Source: Bolinopsis microptera (Eukaryota; Ctenophora; Tentaculata; Lobata; Bolinopsidae). Taken from it: a stretch of 64,000 nt of DNA. Location of the stretch: positions 248,001-312,000 of the forward strand of contig NC_087074.1 in the NCBI RefSeq assembly GCF_026151205.1. The letters run 5' to 3'. Positions 13,298-29,700 of the stretch are shown here, in pieces. Every line of letters starts with the position of its first letter. Positions within the stretch are counted from its first letter, which is position 1. The notes beneath the pieces were generated by a model. That model searched no databases. It had not been told where the DNA came from and saw only the letters and a list, made by a program, of their open reading frames with translations. The position numbers were made by a program, and so were the translations under genes.

Positions 13298-14640
13298 ACA
13301 CTCTGTGTAGACAGTGTACGTGTATAATTTCCTAACGGTTTATTGGACTGGTTTTTACGGTATAGTTTCGACAAAACTCTAACGAAGCCAATTAGCAAAT
13401 TGGGGGGGGGGGGGGGCATCAACCTCATAAATACCTATTATTCCCTCCGATTTCAAGATAGGTTTAGGTATTTATGTATATACATTATGGTTGTTTAAAG
13501 GTTTTGTTGTTTTTTCAGGATTTTCCCACTTTTAACATAATGTATTCAATTCTATTCATAGTGTTGGGTTGTATAGGGTTTTTAATGTGATCAAAAGATT
13601 ATGAACAGTTCAGACTATCAAATGGTTGCTTGTATAGAAGTTTCTGAACATTTTGAACAACAATTAAAAATAACAAGTAAAAATCTTGTCATGAAATTTT
13701 CAATGTTTCACTCTGAAATTTTATTTGTTTCCCTACTCTTGCCAAAAGCAAAAAGATCGTAGGGAATAAGTAATCGGGTTTGGATATATGAGGTGGCCCG
13801 ACGGTCCTGCGGTGACGACAAAAGTCTGCTCTTTCGCGATATAGACCACCCCCCTATAATTATGTGTATTTGAAGCGTCTGTTATGGCGGGCACGACGCT
13901 AGCCATGTGTTAATTAATTACAGTGAAGTTCCTCCTTCGCAAAGTTATTTTCCGCAATTTTCTGGATTCATTTATTGTTGATGCGCGCGGCGCTACATAG
14001 GTCAAATAAATCGTCAATTTTTACCATGCGCGAATCCCACTCATTTATTAAAAATATACTATGTAAATATGTTGCACTTTTTTCCAGTCACACTTTTCAC
14101 TCGAAATAATTAATGGTACAAGATACAAGTACATCGTAGGGAAAATTGATCGTGCATGGTTTAACCGCGGCGAAATTCTTGTTGCCTTTGTGTACATTAA
14201 ACTTGGGTTGTATAGGGTTTTTAATGTGATCAAAAGATTATGAACAGTTCAGACTATCAAAAGGCTACCGAAGTTTCTGAACATTTTGAACAACAATTAA
14301 AAATAACAAGTAAAAATCTTGTCATGAAATTTTCACCTAAAATTTCAAAAAATCAATGTTGCTAACAATCTTCTGAAACGTCCAAAAAAGTAACCTTTAG
14401 CTGCCCTAAAATACCTATAAATACCTATTATTCGCTCCGATTTCAAAATAGGAATAGGTATTTATGTATATTAATGAGGTTGACGCCCCCCCAATTTTTA
14501 AAAATCGGCCAGTGGTAAGTGGTTTAATTGATGGTTTTGTACCCCAAATGTGATACTAAATGTGACTATTTAAGTGTCTCACTTTTTCTCCTCTCTTTTA
14601 CACTCTCTCACTCTCTCTCTCTCTCCCCATTTACAGCTCC
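13298..14640. repeat. Older dispersed repeat, split by a younger insertion
   Basis: 13301-13401 plus 14497-~14640 together form one copy of a family whose other copy is the reverse complement of ~32780-32998. Shared words include gactggtttttacggtatag (right copy with small changes), cgacaaaactct, aacgaagcc, atcggccagtggtaagt and ttaattgatggttttgta. The copy here is interrupted at an AATT by the element at 13402-14492. A CT-rich tract follows at ~14585-14625. Confidence 0.7.
13402..14492. mobile_element. Non-autonomous DNA element, G-run termini, AATT target duplication
   Basis: Ends are inverted: ggggggcatcaacctcat on the left and, on the right, attaatgaggttgacgcccc. Both ends next carry an inverted aaatacctattatt...ggtatttatgta block. 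AATT flanks both sides (13398-13401 and 14493-14496), matching a 4-bp target duplication in the older repeat. Inside, ~13565-13705 and ~14205-14340 are direct copies (gttgtatagggtttttaatg, gaacaacaattaaaaataac). No transposase ORF. Confidence 0.7.
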
Positions 14641-14799
14641 CCTAATTACAGCTTTGTACATAATTATAATTAGGTAATTTTGCAGTGGAGCCTATTGAGT
14701 ATTACTATTGGATACGTATTGCGTGATGAGTGCTTAGAATTAAATTTACTCTAGTGCGACCGGTTTCAACTGAGCGAGTTTATACTGGTGCAATTCAGG

Positions 14800-16415
14800 G
14801 GGGGGGGGGGGGATAAATCGAAATAGCTCAAAATTAATTATCGGCCTTACAAAATGACAGGCCTCACAAAATTACAGTCCACAAAGACCATGCTGTAGCT
14901 TCGGTACCCTATACATTTAACCCTATTCCTTTTACTGTATGAAAGAAAAAGTGTTAATTAACACTTCCCAAGGAATGATTATGACATAGAATCTATATTT
15001 CTTACATAAATATGGACGTTTTTGCTGTTCAGTCATTGCCCCGCCTAACTGTTACCCAGCATGGAGACCAAAGTTTAGAATTTAACCCCAGGAAACCAGG
15101 TACTACCATGACTTATGTCAATCAAAGACTACTCTGGTCAAATAACACAACTGATTTAGTGACTTTGGTAGAAAACATGACAAAAAAATGACCTAGCCTC
15201 ACAAAATGACAGTGTTATGCCTCACAAAATGACAGTTTTATTTTATGATACATTGATGGCATATTTATATTGGATGCCCCTTGCCTAATTATTGGTATTC
15301 TAAAACCCAGTAAGCTTATGATGAGCCTAAATGTGTTTGTTTGATCATCAATTTTGATCAAAATGCCTCACAAAATGACACCGAAAAGCCTTACAAAATG
15401 ACAATGTTTCAGATTGAATTATTTTCATCATCTGAAATGGATCAGAAGCAGTCAATACAAGAAGGAGTTAAAAATAATCATAATCTGACAGTTAACAATC
15501 AAGTAGCATTACAAAAGTGCAACTCTGATATCAAAACGTTTTAAAAACATTTCAAAACTCAACGAAATAAAGCTTCTATTTTGTGAAAGCAGAGTTTGTT
15601 TGTTTGGGCCCGGACGGTGCCGGTGGTTCTAATGACCATTTACTAAAATACATAGATACAAAATACAATATAGTATAAATATTATAATCAGAAGTTTTAT
15701 AAATCCTATCCGTCCAAGTTAAACTTGAAGGGCGCTACACGCACGACGAAAACTCCATTTAATGTGAGCTGAAGTAGACTACTAGTAGTAGAGCTAGTAG
15801 CGCTTGAAATTGACAGAACTGAAAACGAAATCTGACAATTGTCGCGAAAACTGACAGTTTTGTGTGCTCAAAGTGTCGAGAAATACTGACAGTGCAAGAC
15901 TGGGCACACAAGAGTGAGTTAAAAAAAGAGAGTAATAACAACTCCTAAAACATGTCATAACACTAAAAAGTGATCTATCCAGGCATAGAACATATCAAAT
16001 AAAACCAAATACTGTGTTTAAGTATGTATGAAAAAAAATATATTTTTACGCCTCACAAAATGACATATTTTCAATTTTTTCAAAGTATAAAAAATATTCC
16101 TTTTTTAATATATTCTGGTAAAAACAGAACTGGTGTAATATAAATAACATAATATATCTGACAGTAAGACACGAGAAAGATTAATGAAACTTTTTCCCAA
16201 ATCGGATTTGAAGTGATGCCGTTTTTGGTTGTCATTTTGTAAGGCACTAGTTCACGCGAAATTGCCCAACTTTTTTTAATCATCCTTTTTCCCGTAAAAG
16301 CTATTCTAATCTTCAATCTATTATATTTATCTAACTGTCCTAGGTGAAATCAAATTTCTATAGGCTGCTGTTAAAAAATGACAGCCGTGACGAAATTGTC
16401 ATTTTGTAAGGCATG
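14800..16415. mobile_element. Element-like region with nine copies of a 16-bp motif in inverted halves
   Basis: The motif gcctcacaaaatgaca (or gccttacaaaatgaca) occurs forward at 14844, 14861 (one mismatch), 15196, 15219, 15365, 15388 and 16050, and reversed (tgtcattttgtaaggc) at 16230 and 16397. Forward copies lie mostly on the left and reverse copies on the right, the arrangement of subterminal transposase-binding repeats of a non-autonomous DNA transposon. I see no transposase and no certain termini. The region lies in the RBBP gene immediately upstream of its first visible exon. Confidence 0.45.
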
Positions 16416-16521
16416 TTTTTTTAGAAAATTTCAAAGATGACAATTTTTATCGCCAAATTTAGGTTTTTCAGTCAAATCAACCCCCGGGTAGAAAAATATA
16501 CCTGTTGAACTACCTATCTGA

Positions 16522-22092
<5,571 letters not shown>

Positions 22093-22565
22093 TTGAGTTG
22101 GTGCGGGTTACCACTAGTTACTATGCTAGTTACTATGGTTACTATGCTAGTTACTAGCGGCTGTTTGTACACATTCCTCTCAGGTTCTTTAACCCAAGTA
22201 TTTCTTCTAATTCTGGTGCCAGAATCACTGAACCAGGTTAAGTTTTTAGTGGGATTTTTGGCACTTCGAATTGCTTTATTCTCTATGAACACATGTTGAG
22301 TGTGTGTGAGAGTCATTCTTATAGCCAATTTTATAATTTATTGTATTTTATCAACAATCAAATTCTGCTGATATAATTATGCGAAAAACTTTATTGTTTA
22401 ACCAATTTTATTTTCACACTGCAGTTATTGATAACTGATAGTGATATCAATAATTGTTAAACAAATTGTCGTGTTGTTTTTGTGTTGTTTTTGCTTTACA
22501 AAATTGAAGCACGTGATACAAAAATGTATCTTTTTATCAATATTAGAAGGCAATATCTAGACTAC
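22093..22565. other. RBBP 3' flank and presumed 3' UTR
   Basis: Just after the stop is a short imperfect repeat of actatgctagtt / actatggtt (22118-22158), then AT-rich sequence. I see no certain polyadenylation site and no gene. Confidence 0.4.
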
Positions 22566-22569
22566 AATA

Positions 22570-23005
22570 TAGTAGTACTTCACCAGCTATTTCACGAAGA
22601 TAGTAGTACTAATTCACCAGCTATTTCACGAAGATAGTAGTACTAATTCACCAGCTATTTTACGAAGATAGTAGTACTAATTCACCAGCTATTTCACGAA
22701 GATAGTAGTACTAATTCACCAGCTATTTCACGAAGATAGTAGTACTAATTCACCAGCTATTTCACGAAGATAGTAGTACTAATTCACCAGCTATTTTACG
22801 AAGATAGTAGTACTAATTCACCAGCTATTTCACGAAGATAGTAGTACTAATTCACCAGCTATTTTACGAAGATAGTAGTACTAATTCACCAGCTATTTCA
22901 CGAAGATAGTAGTACTAATTCACCAGCTATTTCACGAAGATAGTAGTACTAATTCACCAGCTATTTCACGAAGATAGTAGTACTAATTCACCAGCTATTT
23001 CACGT
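22570..23005. repeat. 34-bp minisatellite, ~13 copies
   Basis: Head-to-tail units of ttcaccagctatttcacgaa plus gatagtagtactaa, with cac/tac alternation in tttcacg/ttttacg. Confidence 0.92.
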
Positions 23006-23262
23006 ATTTCTTACAATTTTGACAAACGGCGTATTTTCGATCGGTTTTTCGGCGTATTTAACGTGTAGGGTTTTTGAAAATGTAACTTGTATTAGGTTCT
23101 CTTGTTAATCCTTAATGCTTAATCCAGGTCATAACTCCCTATCTGTTGTCTGTACTCTACCAAAATGTCCAAGGCCTTATACCTTGCAATAACCTAAGCT
23201 CCTCCCATCCCCTTCTTGATGGTAATAAGATTTCTGAACTTTGCTAACATAAAGCAGCCTGA

Positions 23263-23790
23263 GTCTGACACAAAATGAGACTTGGCTCAAAAAGTTTATC
23301 TCTAGTAACGAAATCTTTCCTTCTTCTCAATATGAAGTTTTCCGCAATGACCGCACGAGAAAGACTCATCCTCAAGATCCTAATAACCCTAAAACGTTTA
23401 GAGGTGCTGTTCTTTGGGCTGTTCGGTCTGATCTCGACGCCGACTACCAGTTAGCCTATAGGTGCCGAAATGCTTGCAGTTAAAATTACTTTCCCTGACA
23501 AAGAGAGTATTGTAATCTGTACTTGCTATAGAGTAGGAATTCTTGGGTTTCCTGGCCTAATCATGATGTCATAGTTAGTTATATTTGCAAGCTGGTTTCC
23601 AAAAAGAATCCCCCTAAAATCTATGTTATTGGTGATTTTAATCTTCCCCACACAGACTGGCTATCTTCATCCAGTACCGTACCTATCGAACAATCCTTCA
23701 TAGATTCTTTCAGCGATATGTCTCTCTCCCAGCTGATCACGTCGCCCACCCATGAAAGTGGTAATACATTAGACATTCTTCCAGGCATGG
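23263..23790 (+). pseudogene. Decayed LINE endonuclease fragment (CR1/Jockey-like)
   Basis: Broken reading frames on + show LTQNETWLKKFIS, KTFRGAVLWAVRSDLDADY, IYVIGDFNLPHTDW and QLITSPTHESGNTLDI. These match the NETWL, GDFN and P-T-H...LD blocks of apurinic-type LINE endonucleases. Frameshifts and stops are present, and no RT follows. It is diverged from the LINE at 58-62.9 kb and is probably another lineage. Confidence 0.7.
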
Positions 23791-23898
23791 CTCCAGCTAG
23801 GGGGCGGAGCCCCCTTTCTGAGGGGGGGGGGGGGGGCTAGGGGGCGGAATTTATACTACGGCCTGCCAACAACTTGGTATGGTCATTAGTACAGAGTA
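23791..23898. other. Short G-rich linker between the LINE relic and the MITE
   Basis: Contains agggggcggagccccc, a G run of about 16 and a second ctagggggcgga. No gene. Confidence 0.4.
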
Positions 23899-24363
23899 CA
23901 GACAAATCCGTCTGAAAAATCGATCTGCTGACCATTTTTTTTGAGACGTTTTTGAGTCCCATTAGGTGCCCTTTATGGCTGACCAACTTTTCCAAACTTT
24001 TCCACTTGTCTTAAGGCCACTTTACCACTTTTTACCACCTTTCTTGTTTGTCGAATATCTTCAGTTGTGAACATCGTAAAATCGCATGAAAATTGTTTGA
24101 ACAAAAGTTTTTCTTCCTGATAATATAAACACACTCGATTGATCCGCAACCTTTTACGATGTTCACAACTAAAGATATTCGACAAACAAGAAAGGTGGTA
24201 AAACTAAAAAGTGGTAAAGTGGTAAAGTGGCAAAAAGTGGCCTTAAGACAAGTGGAAAAGTTTGGAAAAGTTGGTCAGCCATAAGGGCAACTAATGGGAC
24301 TCAAAAACGTCAAAAATCCTCTGAAAGCTTTGATGGTCGATTTTTTTTAGACGGATTTGTCTG
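23899..24363. mobile_element. 465-bp MITE with ~190-bp arms and TA flanks
   Basis: Termini are cagacaaatccgtct and its complement agacggatttgtctg, each flanked by TA (23897-23898 and 24364-24365), as for Tc1/mariner-type insertions. The arms pair almost throughout: ccaacttttccaaacttttc with gaaaagtttggaaaagttgg, and gtttgtcgaatatcttcagt with its near complement at ~24170. The unpaired loop is only ~70 bases. The short ORFs here are arm by-products. Confidence 0.82.
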
Positions 24364-24365
24364 TA

Positions 24366-24787
24366 CTTATCTTATCTTATCTTATCTTATGAGGATTCGT
24401 TGCGACGCAACAAGGCCATCGAATGAGTCGACCACCTTTGTTATTTTACTTCGGCATTACCTGCATTACAATGTAAACCAGCACTTTCAAGGAAGAGCTT
24501 TACAAGAAGCCGAAGGATCGTTCCTAAGGCCAGCAACGGTTAAGGCACTATGCCACACTTTCTTCGCCCGAGGCTTCGCTGTGTTGATCAAGCACAGCTC
24601 CTCATTTAACCCTCACACCCGATTTCTCGAGCATTCGGCTGAGTGAACCGTGGGGCTACATAGACCACTCGGGATCCTTAGCAGAGCGTCAACGACGCTC
24701 ACCCCACGACTAGGCAGGCAGTGGGATTCGAACTCGCAATCTTACGATTACAAATCCGATGATCAACCAACTACGCTACCTACTTAG
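24366..24787 (-). mobile_element. tRNA-derived SINE
   Basis: Read on the minus strand from ~24787 there is an A-box-like tagcgtagttgg, an anticodon-loop region with TGT (Thr) and a B-box-like gagttcgaatccc. About 350 bases of body follow, then a tail of (ataag)n at 24366-24389. Acceptor and T stems no longer pair well, so this is not a functional tRNA gene. The tail abuts the right edge of the MITE. Confidence 0.75.
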
Positions 24788-24818
24788 TATTGTCATTGAT
24801 TAGAAACGTCGCCGGGCC

Positions 24819-25042
24819 CTTTTTACTGGGCCGCGCTCAGCCTGTCATTCCGCCTAATCTCCATGGTTATGAACATGATAGCCCGAGGTCCCCAGTTGAT
24901 TCACGATGTCAATCCTTCGCATCTCGCCGATCTGCATACGTCTTACCTGGGGACCCCAGACTATTATATTTATGTTCATAAGAGAATATAGTAAATATAA
25001 TGGAGATTAGGCGGAATGACAGGCTGAGCGCCGCCCAGTAAG
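24819..25042. repeat. Two inverted copies of a short hairpin element
   Basis: 24819-24892 is the inverted form and ~24950-25042 the direct form of a unit beginning acctggggaccccag and ending ggaatgacaggctgagcgcc gcccagtaa. A 60-base segment (cacgatgtcaatccttcgca) related to ~26880 and ~52138 lies between them. Further copies are at ~27115-27185 and 30540-30648. Confidence 0.75.
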
Positions 25043-25690
25043 GCAAGCTTCTCGACTAAAACGTTGCCACCTCGACAGTCTATTGTGTCATCAATTTTAC
25101 CTAAGTTAAGTCAGAATTCACACACCATCTGTACCTCAAATTGTCCACTGGCAAAATCATTTTTCTACAGAACCCATATACTCTGCATGCAATGGACTCC
25201 CTTTACAGCTAGGTAAGACAGATTGTGTTTACTAGTCTTTTCAAATCTGCAGAGGTCACTAAGCATCTATGGAAATGTTTATTGGATAGTCATAGTGAAA
25301 GAACAGTCCAGCCTAATTCTACCTTTGTATACTTCTAACTTACATATCACACTTCCCCCACACACCATTTACCTTGATTATCATTGAAAACCATATCTAA
25401 TGTATCTGAAATTTGACGTATTGAAATACCAATTGTAGCACTGTATCCACCATGGATTTGTTTGTTATTAAATAGTTTTTCATACATTTTTGGATTTAGA
25501 TTGATTCGATGTAATGGGTCCAAGTAATAGTGTATGTCAATTAGAGCAAACATAGTTTACCGTGTTTGAGTGCCCATCTTATTTGACAAATGGGGGCAAT
25601 ATTTTGAATGATCCTATTTTATATTAATTTATTGCTGTGCTCTGTAAAATTTCGAGCGTGCTAAATCACTCTACAGTCAATCTTTGAGAT
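25043..25690. other. No gene seen
   Basis: AT-rich sequence. A 68-codon minus-strand ORF (25347-25553) has no recognisable motif. Confidence 0.4.
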
Positions 25691-26010
25691 TGTTCTAAAA
25701 GGGCCCCTTTTCAGAACAAAAAGAGGCCCTGAATTTTCGGACACTGATTCCGAATAGGGTTAAAATGCTCCCCTGACGAGATATTGGCGAAAAACTGTCT
25801 TGATCACGTGATATGACCGTATAAGGAAGTTAGTCTAATTTCTCGTTAGGGTTAGGGTTTCAGCATATGCTTTTGTTAAAGATTGGGTTAGGGTTAGGGT
25901 TGGGATCAGACTAGAGGGTAGGGTTTCTGGTTTCAAATGGTCGTTCAGGGCCAGCTAGAGAACGGGTTGAAAAAGTCACGTGACAGTCGAGTGTAGAGTG
26001 ATTAATCATC
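25690..26010. repeat. Dispersed ~320-bp repeat carrying telomere-like ttaggg units
   Basis: Very similar to 43390-43725: shared gggttaaaatgctccc, gcgaaaaactgtcttgatca, cgtgatatgacc, cagcatatgctt and tcacgtgacagtcgagtgta. In the middle are interrupted ttaggg/ttagggtt runs (25848-25925). An inverted relative lies at ~27600-27830. Confidence 0.8.
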
Positions 26011-26182
26011 ATCCGTAAAATTTGAAAAGTATTTAATTTTAAAAATTCATCTGGTGGGCCAGCATGGTCCATTTCATTCAGCTAACTGAATCAAGGCAGT
26101 AATATAATATTGGGCGGTAATAATGTAATATATTGTTAAATAATATAGAAAGTGAAGAGAGTGAATAATTCTTGTCATATGT

Positions 26183-26275
26183 TGTATGACCCGCCGCGCA
26201 CGAGTGCGCGGCTCCCCCTGTATCGTCGAAACTCTACAGTGAAGCGACAGTGGGGGTCACCACGTGATACAAAAT
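26183..26275. repeat. GC-rich hairpin repeat, copy 1
   Basis: Contains a perfect stem ccgcgcac/ga/gtgcgcgg preceded by tcatatgttgtatgac and followed by ctcc..ctgtatcgt. A second copy is at ~52588-52690. The sharp GC jump in AT-rich sequence and the repeated copies suggest a small mobile unit. Confidence 0.65.
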
Positions 26276-26598
26276 AATTCATGATATAATATATATTTAC
26301 AATAAAAACTAACTTTTTTATTGATCAAAATTATCATTATATGTATCAGCTGCCAAATTGGTCTAAGAACGGTTATTCACATTGATATCAATGATCAATA
26401 TCATTTGTTTTTGTTATCAGTTAGGAAAAGGGAGCCACTGTAAATCACTCTACCCACTTTACTCAATTTTGGGTTTTGGTCATTTAATACAGCAAAATTC
26501 TATTACAAATAGCTTTGCGTTAAAATCATATAATCAATAATCAATAATACAACTTCAAATATATCCGCGAAATATAACAACATTTTCCAATAATTGTG

Positions 26599-26755
26599 TC
26601 AGACAGTGAGTCTGCTAGGGAGGTAGCTGGATTTGGTACCTAAGATTGGAGCAGTGGTGTCAGGGAAGAAGCTGCTTTGAGTTGCGGCACTGATGTCTCC
26701 TGACTTACTCACCTTTATTGGGTACCTCATCATGTGTCCTGCATCCTGCTCAGTC
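26599..26755 (-). CDS. PLD terminal exon 17
   Basis: Acceptor acgttttacag. It reads (S)TEQDAGHMMRYPIKVS, SSFFPDTTAPILGTKSSYLP, ending SRLTV and TGA. The YPI...FFPDT..A.ILG pattern is the conserved PLD C terminus. Confidence 0.9.
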
Positions 26756-29700
26756 CTGTAAAACGTAATCAGGTGTCATGATATATATAATAGACCAGGA
26801 TAGTATAAGTGAAAATATATTTGTCCATTTTTCATAGACTGACCCAGCGCGCGTGGCTATTAGATTTGGACTGTTTTGATTGACGATGTCAACCCTTCCA
26901 GATCGTTGCTCTGCGAATTAACAGAGTAACGATCTAGTTGCAAAGGAAGAATGCTAGTTTGCGCGGCGCGTCGAAGCGCGAAGTCCTTCAAGTATGATAA
27001 ACTTACAAAAAACTTTTCGAAATAGTTGGGCATATCCAATCATCAAACATTATCAATTATTTTACAGCTCAAAGTAAAGTCTTTTGCTCCATTTTCATCA
27101 CTATAAGTATTACCTGGGGACACCAGGCCGAATAGAGATTTGGCGGAATCAGGAATGACAGGCCAGGCTTAGCGCCGCCCAGTAATATCAAATATCAATA
27201 TATCAACTCCGATATCCACAAAGTTTTTCGGAAAGTTTTTAAAGTCCAATTAGAAGGTCCTTACAAATTTTCAAAATGATCTCATTCCAGGAACCGAAGA
27301 TATGACAAAATAATGACAAAATAATACAACATGAACAAAAATCAACGAATTTCGACAAATTACGCGACTTTTACACTTGACGGATGTTACTCGTCTAAAT
27401 TTCTTCGAAGTAGCGCGCGCCGCTTTCTTCTCGATGACAAGTGCTACGAAGTAGCGCGCGCCGGGCCAGACCATTAACAATGGTCAACTTTTACACTTAC
27501 TGAAGCTCCAAAAGCCGTGCATCATTAAATACCTAGGCGAAACTCACTGATTACACCAAAAAGTTATGGCTTTTACTAATTCGCTCGCCCAAAAATTTCA
27601 CGTGACTTTAGTTTTTATGGATTTGCAGCCGTACAAAACCGTTTTTACATAAACCCTAATCCCAACCCTAACCATAACCCCGAAGCTATCCATAACCCTT
27701 ACCACAACCCTGACCATAACGCGAGCCCTAAACAATCGAATTCATGTTTTACTAGCCTGTCACGTGACCAAAAAGGTTTTTTGTCCATAACTCTCCATGG
27801 AAGCATGGGGGTGATTTTGAATCAGCGTCCAAAAATACACAGATTGAAATCAATTTCATACCCAAAGGGGCCTTTTCACACGAATTTCTTGAAATGTGCA
27901 GGCGAGCGATTTAGTAGGAGCAATAGGTATGACAAATTGGGTACTGGGAAAAAGCTCACATTCTCAAGAAAACAATGGTACAAAAATTTTAAAAATATGA
28001 GCAAGTTTAATTTTATCGTGCACGTACTACTTTGCAAAACGATTTGCCTGGTTATAATATTTCGAAAAGAATGAAGAAGGCGCGCGCTATTACAAATACA
28101 TTTATATACGTGTACCGTTTGTTAAAAATAGCCAGGAAAAGCTAGTTTTAATTATATTAAATAAACCGATATCAATTTCCCGGAATTTGGCAAATACTTG
28201 TACATTGTACATTACTTGTAGTTGTACATTACTTGTAGTTGTACATTACTTGTAGTTGTACATTACTTGTAGTTGTACATTACTTGTAATACTATTGTGT
28301 AATTTTTGTGTTTTGAAATTTGATATTGAAACTTGTACCGACGTCACGAAACAATGTTCACTGGTGAGTGCTAATTAATTACGTGACGTCTAAAGGCTTT
28401 TCAATGTTTTTTGTTGCCGGGGAGATTTCGTCAAGTTTAAAATATAATATCTTTTTATCAGATTAATACGTTTGTGCGGCGTGTTTATGTATTTTTTTCA
28501 TTTTTCAATTCCACACCCTTTTGTAAAAAAGCAATAGTAAAAGATTACGAATGGTCGCTTTTGCAGAAAGGGATTTCGGAGAACGAGGTGGGTGGTTTAA
28601 ATATATCGTATGCGCGCCGAGAGTGTATTTTAATGTATACTATGTAATGTATAGTGTTAGGTAATAAGCCCAATTTGTACGTGGCACGTGTAGCGTACTG
28701 ATGTGTATAAAACATGAGTATAAATATAATTTACTTTTGCTTTCAATTTCTTGAATTACAGATCACAGATACAAGTTAAGTTCTACGGCAATTGATTTGA
28801 ATTTCAAGTGTTTCCCATATTTAAAGCATAATCTATCAATATTATTATTATGAAGTGAGCTGATTAGAGCTTATACTTATAGTTATAGTGAATGGAAATC
28901 TAGCGTCCGTCAAAACGAAACAACGGGCGCAATTCTTGTTATATAGTCATCATATTCACCTTAATTGTAATACTAATAGTAGAAATAGTACTCACGATGT
29001 TTGCCAGGCTGTATTGTGCACATAACGCTGCCAGTTAGCAGCTCCTAGTTCCTGTACTCTCTTAACGCATTCCAGAGACTGAGGAAGTTCAAACACATCC
29101 TCGTACGCTCCTAGATGTTCTGCCCACAGACCCTGAGGTAGAGTGGAAACGTTTGGGCTTATAACAAAGTACATGAGGATGCCCATATATATATCTATCT
29201 ATATATGTATTATAAATATATACAAACATGTATTATATTATATACAAACATGTATTATATTATATACAAACATGTATTATATTATATACAAACATGTATT
29301 ATATTATATAAAAACATGTATTATATTATATACAAACGTGTTCGACAAAGTGCTCTACTATCAAATAGGAGCTTTTTATAAGATTAAGTAACAAAGTAAA
29401 CGATGTTATTGTCCAACTAAATATTTCGTGTCGACGTGTGAACAATCTTCACTCTTCAGGGACATAATGATAAATACAATCAAAATAACAAACATTATAC
29501 AACACAGTGCTCCTTTATCAAATGTCTAACTGAAAATTTCCTAGAATGTCTACATTTAGAGATAATCTCAAATATTTTATTTAATGAGTCTGGATTCTTT
29601 AGGATGTGCAGCTTCTCGTCTAGGCAGAAGACCACAACCAAAAGGAAACCTACATGTATGGTTTCAAGTCTAGAATGATCAGCAATGTCAAATTCCGAAA

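Noticed and set aside
14585-14625. Polypyrimidine tract of an acceptor
   Set aside because: A CT microsatellite within a dispersed repeat; no exon follows.
24715-24787. Functional tRNA-Thr gene
   Set aside because: A and B boxes are present but acceptor and T stems do not pair, and a SINE body and tail follow.
25848-25925. Chromosome end or true telomere
   Set aside because: The ttaggg runs are short, interrupted and embedded in a dispersed repeat with unique DNA on both sides.
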